Shown here: positions 17,948-26,154 of the stretch, piece by piece
Layout of the letters: each line of letters opens with the position of its first letter
How positions within the stretch are numbered: position 1 is the first letter of the stretch
NCBI GenBank assembly: GCA_014804675.1
Contig: JAAUZH010000016.1
Location: forward strand, 1-49,402
Length of the DNA stretch: 49,402 bases
Source: Lachnospiraceae bacterium
Lineage (GTDB): Bacteria; Bacillota; Clostridia; Lachnospirales; Lachnospiraceae
Direction of reading: 5' to 3'
Program-made: the position numbers and the translations under genes
The notes under the pieces: model-generated
The model's input: the letters and a program-made list of their open reading frames with translations, nothing else
What the model was told of the DNA's origin: nothing
Databases searched by the model: none

Positions 17948-18272
17948 TGCTTTCTTCCTCCTTTTCCTTTTGCTTCTTTTCTAAATATACTCCCATATAA
18001 ACTTTTGTCAAAACGATAACTGCCAAAAAGCTGATCATTGCATAAATAATACAAATATCTACCAGATATCCTTCCTTCATGTGAACTGCTAAAACCGCAA
18101 TCATGACCATGACTATAGTTCCCATCATATTCACTGCAACAATCCGGTCAGCCACCTTTGGACCTAAGCAGGCCCGGAAAAAACAAAACAAAAGCATTAC
18201 GGCTAATATAATAATTACTCCCAATAATAACATTCTATAGGCATTTTCTAATGCTAAAATTCCACTATTCAT
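17934..18272 (-). CDS. mrpF: Mrp antiporter subunit F
   Basis: A 112-residue, three-helix subunit of the MrpF/MnhF family. The conserved GPKVADRIVAVNMMGT stretch follows helix 1, and DICIIYAMISFLAVIVL forms helix 3. An in-frame GTG three codons upstream falls inside the AGGTGA ribosome site, so the ATG at 18272 is taken. It overlaps the mrpE stop by 8 bp. Confidence 0.92.
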   Translation of the reverse strand: MNSGILALENAYRMLLLGVIIILAVMLLFCFFRACLGPKVADRIVAVNMMGTIVMVMIAVLAVHMKEGYLVDICIIYAMISFLAVIVLTKVYMGVYLEKKQKEKEEESNGNI

Positions 18273-18741
18273 GTTCTTCACCTGCCCTTTCCATTTTTTC
18301 CAGCAGTTTCACAAAAACAGAATTCTCTATGCCTTCACTAAAATCTTTATCAAGACAGTGAACCAGATAACAGTTACCCTCTAAAGACACAGTAATTGTC
18401 CCGGGAGTAATCGTAATGGAATTGGCTAAAAGAACTCTTAAAGCTTTTGACCTGATTGATGTTTCAAAGGATACCAGTACAGGCTCCCTTTCGTATTTTT
18501 CTGTAAAAATCATTTTTATAGTGGCTATATTAGCCTTGAATATTTCTTTTAAAAGAACATAAGCATATTGGAGCAAAAGGCCTGAAATTTTTGCAATTCG
18601 CAAATCCTTTTTAGGACTCCAGTCCATAAATTTACAAATGAACCAATAAATCAAAATGGAAATAATTATTCCGAATATGGCAATCTCCAATGTAATCTGT
18701 CCATTAAAAATAACCCATAATAAGAAAAAAATAAGCAGCAT
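18265..18741 (-). CDS. mrpE: Mrp antiporter subunit E
   Basis: A protein of about 158 residues of the MrpE/MnhE/MbhA family, with two N-terminal membrane helices and a cytoplasmic C-terminal domain containing LLANSITITPGTITV, the family signature. A GTG at 18753 would add four residues but lies within the AAAGGTGAT ribosome site. The ATG at 18741, 7 nt after that site, is the better start. It is the first mrp gene. Only about 30 bp separate it from trmB on the same strand and no terminator is visible, so the operon may be driven from the trmB promoter. Confidence 0.9.
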   Translation of the reverse strand: MLLIFFLLWVIFNGQITLEIAIFGIIISILIYWFICKFMDWSPKKDLRIAKISGLLLQYAYVLLKEIFKANIATIKMIFTEKYEREPVLVSFETSIRSKALRVLLANSITITPGTITVSLEGNCYLVHCLDKDFSEGIENSVFVKLLEKMERAGEEHE

Positions 18742-18773
18742 AATATCTATCACCTTTCTTTTCAGCTAAAGCT

Positions 18774-19412
18774 TCATCGATAAATAATATATTTATAAAT
18801 AGGATTCCCTTTTGCAGAAAACTTTTCTTCGTATTCCGTCATGATATTTCCCTGACACATTTTTTCATCCTTGTGTAAATCATAGGTAACCGCTTCCGCT
18901 TTCCAGTTTGCAAAGGGTAATTCTTCCAATGCAAATTCAAATAATTCCCTGTTATCTGTTTTAAATTCCAAACGTCCCTTTTTATTTAGTATGATGTCAT
19001 ATCTGTTTAAAAATTCCCTGGAGGGAAGCCGCCTTTTGGCATGACGGTCCTTTGGCCATGGATCGGAAAAATTCAGATAAATCCTATCCACCTCCTCCTG
19101 TGCAAAAACCTCCGAAATCTCCTTAGCATCCATACATAGAAACTTTAAATTTTCCAAAGGCTCTTCTTCCATCTTCTGAATTGCTCTAAGCAGCACGCTG
19201 GAATATCTTTCAATCCCAATATAATTTATGGTTGGATTTTGTTTTGCCAGTTCATGAAGGAACTTCCCCTTACCCATTCCAATTTCAATATGGATTGGCT
19301 GGCTGCATTCAAAATTTTCCTGATGCCTTCCCTTCTTTGCTCTTCCGTCCTGTATTACATAAGGACTGCCTGCAATCACATCATCTGCTCCCGGTATGTT
19401 ACGAAGTCTCAT
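18774..19412 (-). CDS. trmB: tRNA (guanine-N7-)-methyltransferase
   Basis: A 212-residue SAM-dependent enzyme that methylates G46 in the variable loop of tRNAs. The SAM-binding motif IEIGMGKGKFLHELA begins about residue 43. The family motif NFSDPWPKDRHAKRR (about 114-128) contains the catalytic/tRNA-contact residues, and the C-terminal KTDNRELFEFA stretch and TEYEEKF are standard. An AGGAG site precedes the ATG by about 8 nt. It heads the unit that continues into the mrp genes and has a good sigma-A promoter. Confidence 0.95.
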   Translation of the reverse strand: MRLRNIPGADDVIAGSPYVIQDGRAKKGRHQENFECSQPIHIEIGMGKGKFLHELAKQNPTINYIGIERYSSVLLRAIQKMEEEPLENLKFLCMDAKEISEVFAQEEVDRIYLNFSDPWPKDRHAKRRLPSREFLNRYDIILNKKGRLEFKTDNRELFEFALEELPFANWKAEAVTYDLHKDEKMCQGNIMTEYEEKFSAKGNPIYKYIIYR

Positions 19413-19454
19413 ATTATCTACTCCTAAAATACATCATATGCTAAAATCATCATC

Positions 19455-19483
19455 ATTATATACTCATTTGTCAAAATTTGCAA
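19455..19483 (-). promoter_or_regulatory. Sigma-A promoter of trmB (and probably mrp)
   Basis: On the minus strand: TTGCAA at 19483-19478, 17 bp spacer, perfect TATAAT at 19460-19455. The leader to the trmB ATG is about 35 nt. Confidence 0.7.
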
Positions 19484-19510
19484 AAATTATATTTTTTTAT
19501 AATTTTCTTT

Positions 19511-19539
19511 GGTTTTCCGTGAAAATGGTGTATTATAAT
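19511..19539 (+). promoter_or_regulatory. Possible promoter of the D,D-carboxypeptidase gene
   Basis: A perfect TATAAT at 19534-19539 sits 36 bp before the ATG. At the usual distance upstream only GGTTTT is found, so the -35 is weak. It is divergent from the trmB promoter. Confidence 0.45.
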
Positions 19540-19574
19540 AAAGGAAATACTAAGAAAAGGAAATTGATTATCAT

Positions 19575-21068
19575 ATGAATTTTAAAATCGTGAAAAATAT
19601 TTTGTATAAAAGCGCCTCTTTCCTTCTGGCAGGGGCTCTTTTTTTAGGAAATATGACAACTGCCCATGCTACTGTAGACAGAGAAGCGGAAGCAGAAGCA
19701 AGAAAAAATATTCCGATAGAAACAAATGAAATTGAAAACTGGCCTGACGGTCCTGTTACCACGGCGGAAGCTGCTATTTTGATGGAAGCAAATACCGGAA
19801 CTATCCTTTATGCAAAAAACATTCACCAAAAATCTTATCCTGCCAGCACTACGAAAATCCTGACTACCCTGATTGCAGCGGAAACGGCAGATATGAATGA
19901 TATTGTCAGCTTTTCCAATGAGGCAGTTTTCAGTATAGAAAGAGGTTCCTCTAATATGGGAATGGACGTAGGAGAAACTCTTACCATGGAACAATGCCTT
20001 TACGGTATTTTAGTTTATTCCGCTAATGAAACCGCAAATGCAGTAGCGGAACATATTGGCGGCACCATTGATAACTTTGTAGCAATGATGAATGAAAAAG
20101 CAGCGGAAATCGGATGCACGGAATCTCATTTTATGAATCCTCATGGGCTTCATGATGAAAATCATTATACGACTCCTTATGATTTTGCTTTGATTGCCAG
20201 AGAATTTTTCAATAATGAAATGCTTTGTAAGATGTCCAGCACATTGCACTACGTTATAGAACCTACCGATACGCAACCGGATTTATTAGACTTATGGTCT
20301 AAAAACAAACTTTTTTCTGGAAAATCCTATGCTTATGATTATCTGGTAGGCAGCAAGACCGGTTATACTACAGATGCACATTCCACACTTGTTTCCTGTG
20401 CTCAAAAGGATGGCATGAAGCTGATTTGTGTCGTAATGAAAGAAGATTCTCCTGCACAATTTGTAGATACAATAGCGCTTTTTGATTATGGGTTTGCCAA
20501 CTTCCAATGTTTAAACGTTGCAGAGCATGAAACTGCCTATACTCCAAACAATACCGGCTTCTTTACTTCAAACAGTGACATTTTTGGCAGTTCCCAGCCC
20601 ATTATGACCTTAAATGAAGACGATTATATCGTCATTCCCAATACTGCTGATTTTTCGGAAACTACTTCTTCTTTATCTTATGATGAAACAAAAGATTCCT
20701 CTATTGCCACAATTAATTATACTTATAATGGAGTAAATGTAGGAAGCGCTGCAGTAAAATTAGAAGCATCTGCCCAAACAACCTATGATTTTGAAAGCCC
20801 CGCTGTTCCTATTACTCCGCCGGAAGAAAAAAAACCCCAGTCGAAAGTCATTTTTATAAATGTCATAAAAGTAATTTTTTTGATTCTTGGCCTGGCTGTT
20901 TTATTTATCATAGCCGTATTTTTAAGAGCCTTTATACACAATTATCACTTTGGAAGAAAGAAACGCAGGAGAAAAATACGTTTAGTACCCAGCAATAATC
21001 TAAAAAGAAAAAGAAAACGCCGTCCTTTTGGAAAAAGGCGACGCAAAAATAACTGGGATATTTCCTAA
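19575..21068 (+). CDS. D-alanyl-D-alanine carboxypeptidase (peptidase S11) with basic C-terminal tail
   Basis: A 497-residue penicillin-binding protein of the DacF/PBP5 type, which trims the terminal D-Ala from peptidoglycan stem peptides outside the membrane. A signal peptide covers residues 1-33 (cleavage near AHA). Catalytic motifs are STTK (S91, K94), SAN (149-151) and KTG (261-263). A beta domain follows. A membrane helix lies at about 425-450. After it comes a cytoplasmic tail of about 40 residues that is extremely rich in Arg and Lys, where typical family members end in a short amphipathic anchor. An AAGGA site lies about 10 nt before the ATG. The stop abuts the stop of the convergent exonuclease gene with no gap. 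Confidence 0.9.
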   Translation: MNFKIVKNILYKSASFLLAGALFLGNMTTAHATVDREAEAEARKNIPIETNEIENWPDGPVTTAEAAILMEANTGTILYAKNIHQKSYPASTTKILTTLIAAETADMNDIVSFSNEAVFSIERGSSNMGMDVGETLTMEQCLYGILVYSANETANAVAEHIGGTIDNFVAMMNEKAAEIGCTESHFMNPHGLHDENHYTTPYDFALIAREFFNNEMLCKMSSTLHYVIEPTDTQPDLLDLWSKNKLFSGKSYAYDYLVGSKTGYTTDAHSTLVSCAQKDGMKLICVVMKEDSPAQFVDTIALFDYGFANFQCLNVAEHETAYTPNNTGFFTSNSDIFGSSQPIMTLNEDDYIVIPNTADFSETTSSLSYDETKDSSIATINYTYNGVNVGSAAVKLEASAQTTYDFESPAVPITPPEEKKPQSKVIFINVIKVIFLILGLAVLFIIAVFLRAFIHNYHFGRKKRRRKIRLVPSNNLKRKRKRRPFGKRRRKNNWDIS

Positions 21069-22070
21069 TCATGATATTTGATTTTTATTTTGTGCAACCA
21101 TAGAAGAAATATTTTTTCTCTGGTTGTACATTTTTCTTCCTTTTTTTCTGTGAAGGCTTACTTTTTCTCTTTTGGATAAGATTTCTGCCTTCTCTTCCTC
21201 CGTAATAAATTTTAAAGTCTTGACTACGTAATACATATTTTCTTCTGTTTTTCTTATTCTTATTTTCCCTTTCATATTTCCATGAACGGGACAAACAGAA
21301 ATACTGTAATAATGCCTTCCATTTGAAGTAAACCACTTCAATTGCTTTTGCAGATTCCTATTGCATATATAACATCTGGTACTAATTACTTCCCTATCAG
21401 CCATAGCTGCTGTTTTTGTTGCAAATTCCCTGGAAATATACTTGGCATAATCATAAAAAACCTTATATATTTCCTGTTGTCTCTGCTTTGGAATATGAAA
21501 GACATCATAAGAAATATGTTCCTGAGTTTTTTCGGAAATTTTTGTCATAATCTTAGCAGTATAGTATGCATCGCTAAAAGCCCTGTGAAAGGGAACATCT
21601 TTTTCAATATGTAAAAAATCCACTGCATACTCCAAAGTCCTTCTTGTTTTTTTATCTTCATATTGCCGGCTGAAAAGCTTCTGCATATCTAAAAAAGCAA
21701 TCGGGGTTAGAGACAGTGGTTCCATATTATGATATTTCATATTTCTTTGAAGCTCTAACAAATCTAAAGGACCCCAGGTACAAAAAATGTATTCTTCCCT
21801 GCCGCACCATTCTAAAAATCTTTTCATCGTCTCAACAAAGGGCGCACCTTCGTTTAACTCTTCTATTTCCATATGGACAATAGTTTTGGTTACACGGTTT
21901 AAATCTAAATACGCCTCCGGCTTAATCAGTTCATGAAAACTGCCAATTTCCCTTTTTTGATTATCCAGCTTAATTGCACCAATCTCAATAATTTCAAAAG
22001 GCATTTCTTTAATTTCATTTGATTTACACCTTGATTGATTCCATTCAAGATCCAGTATGATATAATTCAT
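21069..22070 (-). CDS. DEDDh 3'-5' exonuclease with C-terminal Cys/His cluster
   Basis: A 333-residue protein. Residues 1-185 form a DEDDh exonuclease fold: D-x-E in ILDLEW (7 and 9), a middle Asp in WGPLDLLEL, and H-x4-D in FHRAFSDA. The closest types are KapD/ERI-1-like RNases and DNA polymerase III epsilon-like exonucleases. Residues 230-270 contain CYIC and, about 30 residues later, CPVH, a likely zinc-binding CxxC/CxxH pair. The C-terminus is rich in Lys and Arg, which favours a nucleic acid-binding tail. The ATG lies only 20 bp after the 3' end of tRNA-Arg, with an AAGGA site in that gap. The substrate (RNA or DNA) is not known. Confidence 0.8.
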   Translation of the reverse strand: MNYIILDLEWNQSRCKSNEIKEMPFEIIEIGAIKLDNQKREIGSFHELIKPEAYLDLNRVTKTIVHMEIEELNEGAPFVETMKRFLEWCGREEYIFCTWGPLDLLELQRNMKYHNMEPLSLTPIAFLDMQKLFSRQYEDKKTRRTLEYAVDFLHIEKDVPFHRAFSDAYYTAKIMTKISEKTQEHISYDVFHIPKQRQQEIYKVFYDYAKYISREFATKTAAMADREVISTRCYICNRNLQKQLKWFTSNGRHYYSISVCPVHGNMKGKIRIRKTEENMYYVVKTLKFITEEEKAEILSKREKVSLHRKKGRKMYNQRKNISSMVAQNKNQIS

Positions 22071-22090
22071 TAGTCTTCCTTAATTGATTA

Positions 22091-22162
22091 TGCTCCCAGT
22101 AGGAATCGAACCTACAACTAACCCTTAGGAGGGGTTTATTATATCCATTTAACTATGGGAGC
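22091..22162 (-). tRNA. tRNA-Arg(CCT)
   Basis: A 72-nt cloverleaf on the minus strand. The acceptor is GCTCCCA/TGGGAGC with discriminator A and no encoded CCA, the anticodon stem is AACCC/GGGTT with loop CTCCTAA (anticodon CCT, reading AGG), and the T arm is TAGGT TCGATTC CTA-type. It is packed between two protein genes on the same strand, 10 bp after the DUF3881 stop and 20 bp before the exonuclease ATG, with no visible promoter or terminator of its own. Confidence 0.95.
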
Positions 22163-22172
22163 AGATTTATTT

Positions 22173-23054
22173 TTAGGATGGAAAATTGATAAATCCCTGC
22201 ATCCATAAAAATCCTTTAAATCTTCTGCCTATTTGGGGCTCTCCAAATAAATCCTGTTTATTAATCGCCACATCAAAAATAAGATCATTAGCATTGACCG
22301 TCAGTAAATAAACATCTTCTTTTGTCAATGTATTTTTAATCTTACGCAGATCTACGATTTCACCCAATACGGAATAGTGGTCACACTCTACACCATAGGG
22401 CATAAAATATGTATCCACCAGACTGAACACATCCTCTTTCAATATTTTCTTGGAAATAATCGTGTATGTGTCCATATCTTCTAATGTTAAATTTTCAATT
22501 GCTTCTTCATCGCCTTTTCTTGCAGCAGCAATCAGATGATTTCTATTTGAAGAAGCTTTTTTCACTTTTTTCTTATCTGACTCATTTTTATCTATGGGCA
22601 TAAGAATCATCCCTCTTACTGACAGAGCAGACAATACTAAGGAAGTTCCTCTTATAGGAAGCTGTCCCGCATTCTTTAATTTTAAATAATTTATCAGGTT
22701 TTGTAAATAGAAAATTAAAGAAACTCCAACTTTTATATCATCACACACGCCTGCATAGGATTCTTTATCCGCATGTCTTTCTATGGAAATATCCTCTGTA
22801 GAGCTGATTTGAGTACCCTTGCAGTATGGAAAATAATAATCCAGGCTGAAACAATTCTGTTCATCATATTCTCCACAAATCGTCAGACCGATATTTTCCC
22901 CAAAGCTTTTATTGTACTCTGCAAAAAGAGTATCTTCCCCATTTGATGTATAGGATTTTTCCTCTGCACTTTTTACACTGTATCCTAATAATTCCATTAG
23001 CTGCTTTCTGCTTTTCATTTTGCTAAAGCCTATTGCCCTTAAATATTTATGCAA
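22173..23054 (-). CDS. DUF3881 family protein
   Basis: A protein of about 293 residues resembling the clostridial DUF3881 family, which has no known function. It is soluble, with an N-terminal HKYLRAIGFS motif, a central hydrophobic segment (about 110-160) too mixed to be clearly transmembrane, and a charged linker KKVKKASSNR. The reading frame extends to a GTG at 23063, but that GTG lies inside the GGGAGGTGAT ribosome site. The TTG at 23054, about 8 nt beyond the site, is the likely start and gives the family-like MHKYLRAIGF. It is probably co-transcribed with the tRNA-Arg and exonuclease genes downstream. Confidence 0.75.
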   Translation of the reverse strand: MHKYLRAIGFSKMKSRKQLMELLGYSVKSAEEKSYTSNGEDTLFAEYNKSFGENIGLTICGEYDEQNCFSLDYYFPYCKGTQISSTEDISIERHADKESYAGVCDDIKVGVSLIFYLQNLINYLKLKNAGQLPIRGTSLVLSALSVRGMILMPIDKNESDKKKVKKASSNRNHLIAAARKGDEEAIENLTLEDMDTYTIISKKILKEDVFSLVDTYFMPYGVECDHYSVLGEIVDLRKIKNTLTKEDVYLLTVNANDLIFDVAINKQDLFGEPQIGRRFKGFLWMQGFINFPS

Positions 23055-23141
23055 AGAAATCACCTCCCATACAAAATAGCCTTCTTATATACATTATACT
23101 TTAATATATAATAAATTCAATAGTAACTTTTAGCTATTTTT

Positions 23142-23169
23142 CCAGAAGTTAGCAAAAGCTAACCTCTGG
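23142..23169 (-). other. Stem-loop after serS
   Basis: A 12-bp stem (one G-U pair in the minus-strand RNA) with a four-base loop lies 20 bp after the serS stop. No T run follows on either strand, so it is not a canonical terminator. It may be a weak terminator, an RNA-stabilising hairpin or a processing site in front of the DUF3881 gene. Confidence 0.45.
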
Positions 23170-23188
23170 TATGATGATATATATGATA

Positions 23189-24478
23189 TTACTGTTTTTT
23201 TGGACAAATTTCGGATTTTCCACCCATATATGGTCTAAGAGCTTCCGGTATAGCAACGGAACCATCCGCCCTTAAATTATTTTCCAAAAATGCAATCAGC
23301 ATTCTTGGTGGTGCCGCTACTGTATTATTTAATGTATGGGCAAAATATTTTCCCTTTTCTCCATTTACACGGATTTTTAATCTTCTTGCCTGAGCATCCC
23401 CTAAATTGGAACAGCTTCCTACTTCAAAATATTTCTTCTGTCTTGGAGACCAGGCTTCCACATCAAAGGATTTTACCTTTAAATCAGCTAAATCACCGGA
23501 ACAGCATTCCAAAGTGCGGACAGGTATATCCATAGAACGGAATAAATCTACCGTATTCTGCCATAATTTATCAAACCACATAGGACTTTCTTCCGGCTTA
23601 CATACAACAATCATTTCCTGTTTTTCAAATTGATGGATGCGGTATACGCCTCTTTCCTCTAAACCATGGGCGCCTTTTTCTTTTCTAAAGCAAGGGGAGT
23701 AACTTGTCAATGTTTTTGGCAGCGTTTCCTCTGGAAGAATCGTATCAATAAACTTACCAATCATGGAATGCTCACTTGTACCAATTAAATAAAGGTCTTC
23801 TCCTTCAATTTTATACATCATGGCATCCATTTCCGCAAAGCTCATAACACCTGTAACAACATTGCTCCGAATCATAAAAGGAGGCACGCAATAGGTAAAG
23901 CCTCTGTCAATCATAAAGTCTCTTGCATAAGAAATCACTGCAGAATGAAGTCTTGCAATATCTCCCATTAAATAATAAAATCCATTACCTGCCACTTTCC
24001 TTGCACTATCCAAATCAATGCCGTCAAAGCTTTCCATAATTTCCGAATGATATGGTATTTCAAAATCCGGAACAACAGGTTCTCCATATTTGGTTACTTC
24101 AACATTTTCCGTATCATCCTTTCCAATTGGAACAGAAGGATCAATAATATTTGGAATGGTCATCATGATCTTTAAAATCTTTTCATCCAATTCCTTTTCT
24201 TTTTCTTCCAATTCTGCCAGACGGGAAGCAAATTCTGCTACCTTTTTCTTTGTTTCCTCTGCCTCTTCCTTTTTCCCTTGAGCCATAAGAGCACCGATTT
24301 CTTTTGAAATCTTATTACGATTTGCACGAAGCTCATCAGCTTCTTTTTGAGCATCTCTTTTTTCTACATCCAATTTGATGACTTCATCTACTAAAGGAAG
24401 CTTTTCTTCCTGAAATTTATTTTGGATATTTTTCTTTACCACATCTGGATTTTCTCTTAAAAATTTAATATCTAACAT
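23189..24478 (-). CDS. serS: Seryl-tRNA synthetase
   Basis: A 429-residue class II aminoacyl-tRNA synthetase that charges tRNA-Ser. Residues 1-110 form the long antiparallel coiled-coil arm that contacts the tRNA extra arm. The motif 2 region is FRKEKGAHGLEERGVYR-like (about 265-285). The late part has the motif 3-type GSCSNLGDAQARRLKIR and a C-terminal PPRMLIAFLE. Length is normal for the family. An AAGGAG site precedes the ATG. No T-box leader is present: only 22 bp separate it from the upstream HD-GYP gene, so it is expressed from the par operon or a promoter inside that gene. Confidence 0.96.
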   Translation of the reverse strand: MLDIKFLRENPDVVKKNIQNKFQEEKLPLVDEVIKLDVEKRDAQKEADELRANRNKISKEIGALMAQGKKEEAEETKKKVAEFASRLAELEEKEKELDEKILKIMMTIPNIIDPSVPIGKDDTENVEVTKYGEPVVPDFEIPYHSEIMESFDGIDLDSARKVAGNGFYYLMGDIARLHSAVISYARDFMIDRGFTYCVPPFMIRSNVVTGVMSFAEMDAMMYKIEGEDLYLIGTSEHSMIGKFIDTILPEETLPKTLTSYSPCFRKEKGAHGLEERGVYRIHQFEKQEMIVVCKPEESPMWFDKLWQNTVDLFRSMDIPVRTLECCSGDLADLKVKSFDVEAWSPRQKKYFEVGSCSNLGDAQARRLKIRVNGEKGKYFAHTLNNTVAAPPRMLIAFLENNLRADGSVAIPEALRPYMGGKSEICPKKQ

Positions 24479-24500
24479 ATTGAACTCCTTTTCTTATTTT

Positions 24501-25562
24501 TTATAATTCCTTAATAATAGTTTCAATAACTACATTATGTACTTTTATCAAATCTACAATAGCTTCTGTCTTACAAGTATTACCATCTTTATCTTTTATT
24601 AACCTAAGCACCGGTCTTTCCGGAAATCCTTTATTCTGACCTACTACAATGCCTATTGTCTGATCACTTAATTTTACCAAAGTGTCTATGGGATAAGCAG
24701 CAATAAATTGAAAAAATGCTTCCGTTACTTCTTCATCAAACAATCGCCCTTTTATGGATTTAATAAATTCAATAGCCTCCGGAACTTTTACCGGAATACA
24801 TCCAATACCACAAATCATTTCATCAAAAGTTTCACAAATACCAAGAACCTGACATTCTATCGGGATTTCCGTAGCATGAAGAGGATATCCAATTCCTCCT
24901 TTTTTTTCATGATGAAACAAAAGTATTCTTTTTGCTCTTTCCGACATCCATTGTTCATGAATTACTGCTGTATAACCATAAACTGTATGTTTCCTGTATT
25001 CTTCCTGTTCTTTCTCATTTAAAGTGGAAATATCGGTATTAAAATAATTTACTGTAATATATCGAAGTCCTAAGTCATGGAGCAAACTGGCGATTCCAAT
25101 ATCATGAATTATATCTTTTGAAAGTTCTAGTTTAATTCCAGTTAAAATGGCCATGGTACATACTGTCAAAGAATGCTCATAAATATCCGGGGTTCTTTCC
25201 TTAATTTCATAAACTGCTTCCACAGTCTGTTCATCCTCTAATATATGTTGAATAACATCTTCTGCAGTTGAATTAATTTCCATCAGCTCTCTGTTATTAT
25301 TATAGGTATGATGTCCCAATACTTCCCTTATCTGATTCAGGCATACTTTTTTTACTTCTTCTTTTAATATAACGGAATGTTCATTTTCTGCTGTTTCACT
25401 TTGAATCTTAACCTGAGAAATACCCAATTCTTTTAATTTCTCAACATATTCTTTTTTGATAGGGGTATTGGCAGCAAGTAACACTTTAAAATCACCTGTT
25501 ATTACATCACTGGCTAATATTTCCCCACCTTTTAATTCATCAATGTTTATGAGCCTTGCCAT
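24501..25562 (-). CDS. HD-GYP domain phosphohydrolase
   Basis: A 353-residue cytoplasmic protein. The N-terminal region (1-120) has the layout of the DUF3391-like segment seen before HD-GYP domains. The HD-GYP domain follows, with the HD pair in SLLHDLG and the later HHEKKGGIGYP, which carries the intact GYP. Such proteins usually hydrolyse cyclic di-GMP or related dinucleotides. The start at 25562 has a GAGG site about 8 nt upstream. A longer start at 25622 would overlap the DUF4446 gene and has no such site. It lies between DUF4446 and serS in the parAB unit. No sensor or membrane domain is seen. Confidence 0.88.
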   Translation of the reverse strand: MARLINIDELKGGEILASDVITGDFKVLLAANTPIKKEYVEKLKELGISQVKIQSETAENEHSVILKEEVKKVCLNQIREVLGHHTYNNNRELMEINSTAEDVIQHILEDEQTVEAVYEIKERTPDIYEHSLTVCTMAILTGIKLELSKDIIHDIGIASLLHDLGLRYITVNYFNTDISTLNEKEQEEYRKHTVYGYTAVIHEQWMSERAKRILLFHHEKKGGIGYPLHATEIPIECQVLGICETFDEMICGIGCIPVKVPEAIEFIKSIKGRLFDEEVTEAFFQFIAAYPIDTLVKLSDQTIGIVVGQNKGFPERPVLRLIKDKDGNTCKTEAIVDLIKVHNVVIETIIKEL

Positions 25563-25578
25563 ACGCTTTTCCTCGGTA

Positions 25579-26115
25579 TTATTTTTCTTTCTTTTTTGAA
25601 ACAGATTTACCATAAATAGCAATTTCTAAAGCTTCTTTTTCTTCTTCTCCTAAAGAAATTGCACATTCACCTGCTATTATTTCTTTTGTATAAGAATAAC
25701 AACCATCACTGCTATGGACCGAATTGATAATAAAACCATTGTTTTTTTCATTTAATAAAGCAAGACTGAAACTTAATTGTCCTCCCATTTGCTTAAAGGC
25801 ATCATATTTTACAATACCTATTTTTTGATAAGCAAGCTCATGCTTTTTGTATAAGCTGCGAATTTCTTTACTATTGGTCTGGGTTGTTTCTTTTAAATAA
25901 GTAATATCTTCAAACAGGCTGCTTATTTCATTTTCTAAACTTTCTGCATTTTTTCCTTGCATAAATTTATTGTATGATTTTTTTAACTTGCTGCTTTTTG
26001 ATATTTGTACAATAATTAAAATAAATAATATGAGAATCAGTACAAGCATTCCAATAAATAAATATGCTATATCCAAATTACCCAAACCTATGCTGTCAAA
26101 TATTTTACTAGACAT
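25579..26115 (-). CDS. DUF4446 family membrane-anchored protein
   Basis: A 178-residue protein. One N-terminal membrane helix (about 15-38) is followed by a basic stretch, a coiled-coil segment (about 55-90) and a conserved C-terminal domain with YDAFKQMGGQLSFSLALLN, the hallmark of DUF4446. Proteins of this family are commonly encoded beside parAB near clostridial origins. The function is unknown. An AGGAGGAG site precedes the ATG, and it starts 39 bp after parB. Confidence 0.9.
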   Translation of the reverse strand: MSSKIFDSIGLGNLDIAYLFIGMLVLILILFILIIVQISKSSKLKKSYNKFMQGKNAESLENEISSLFEDITYLKETTQTNSKEIRSLYKKHELAYQKIGIVKYDAFKQMGGQLSFSLALLNEKNNGFIINSVHSSDGCYSYTKEIIAGECAISLGEEEKEALEIAIYGKSVSKKKEK

Positions 26116-26154
26116 GTTTCTCCTCCTGTATTTTTATACTTTTATAATTTTATC

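Noticed and set aside
9654..18741. A membrane-bound hydrogenase or formate hydrogenlyase operon
   Set aside because: All membrane antiporter parts are present but no NiFe large/small subunit, ferredoxin-like or 49/30-kDa-type subunit gene is found on either side in the window.
23142..23169. Intrinsic terminator after serS
   Set aside because: The stem is good but no T run follows on either strand, so it is listed only as a stem-loop.
24479..24500. A serine T-box leader before serS
   Set aside because: Only 22 bp separate serS from the upstream gene, which is too short for any T-box structure.
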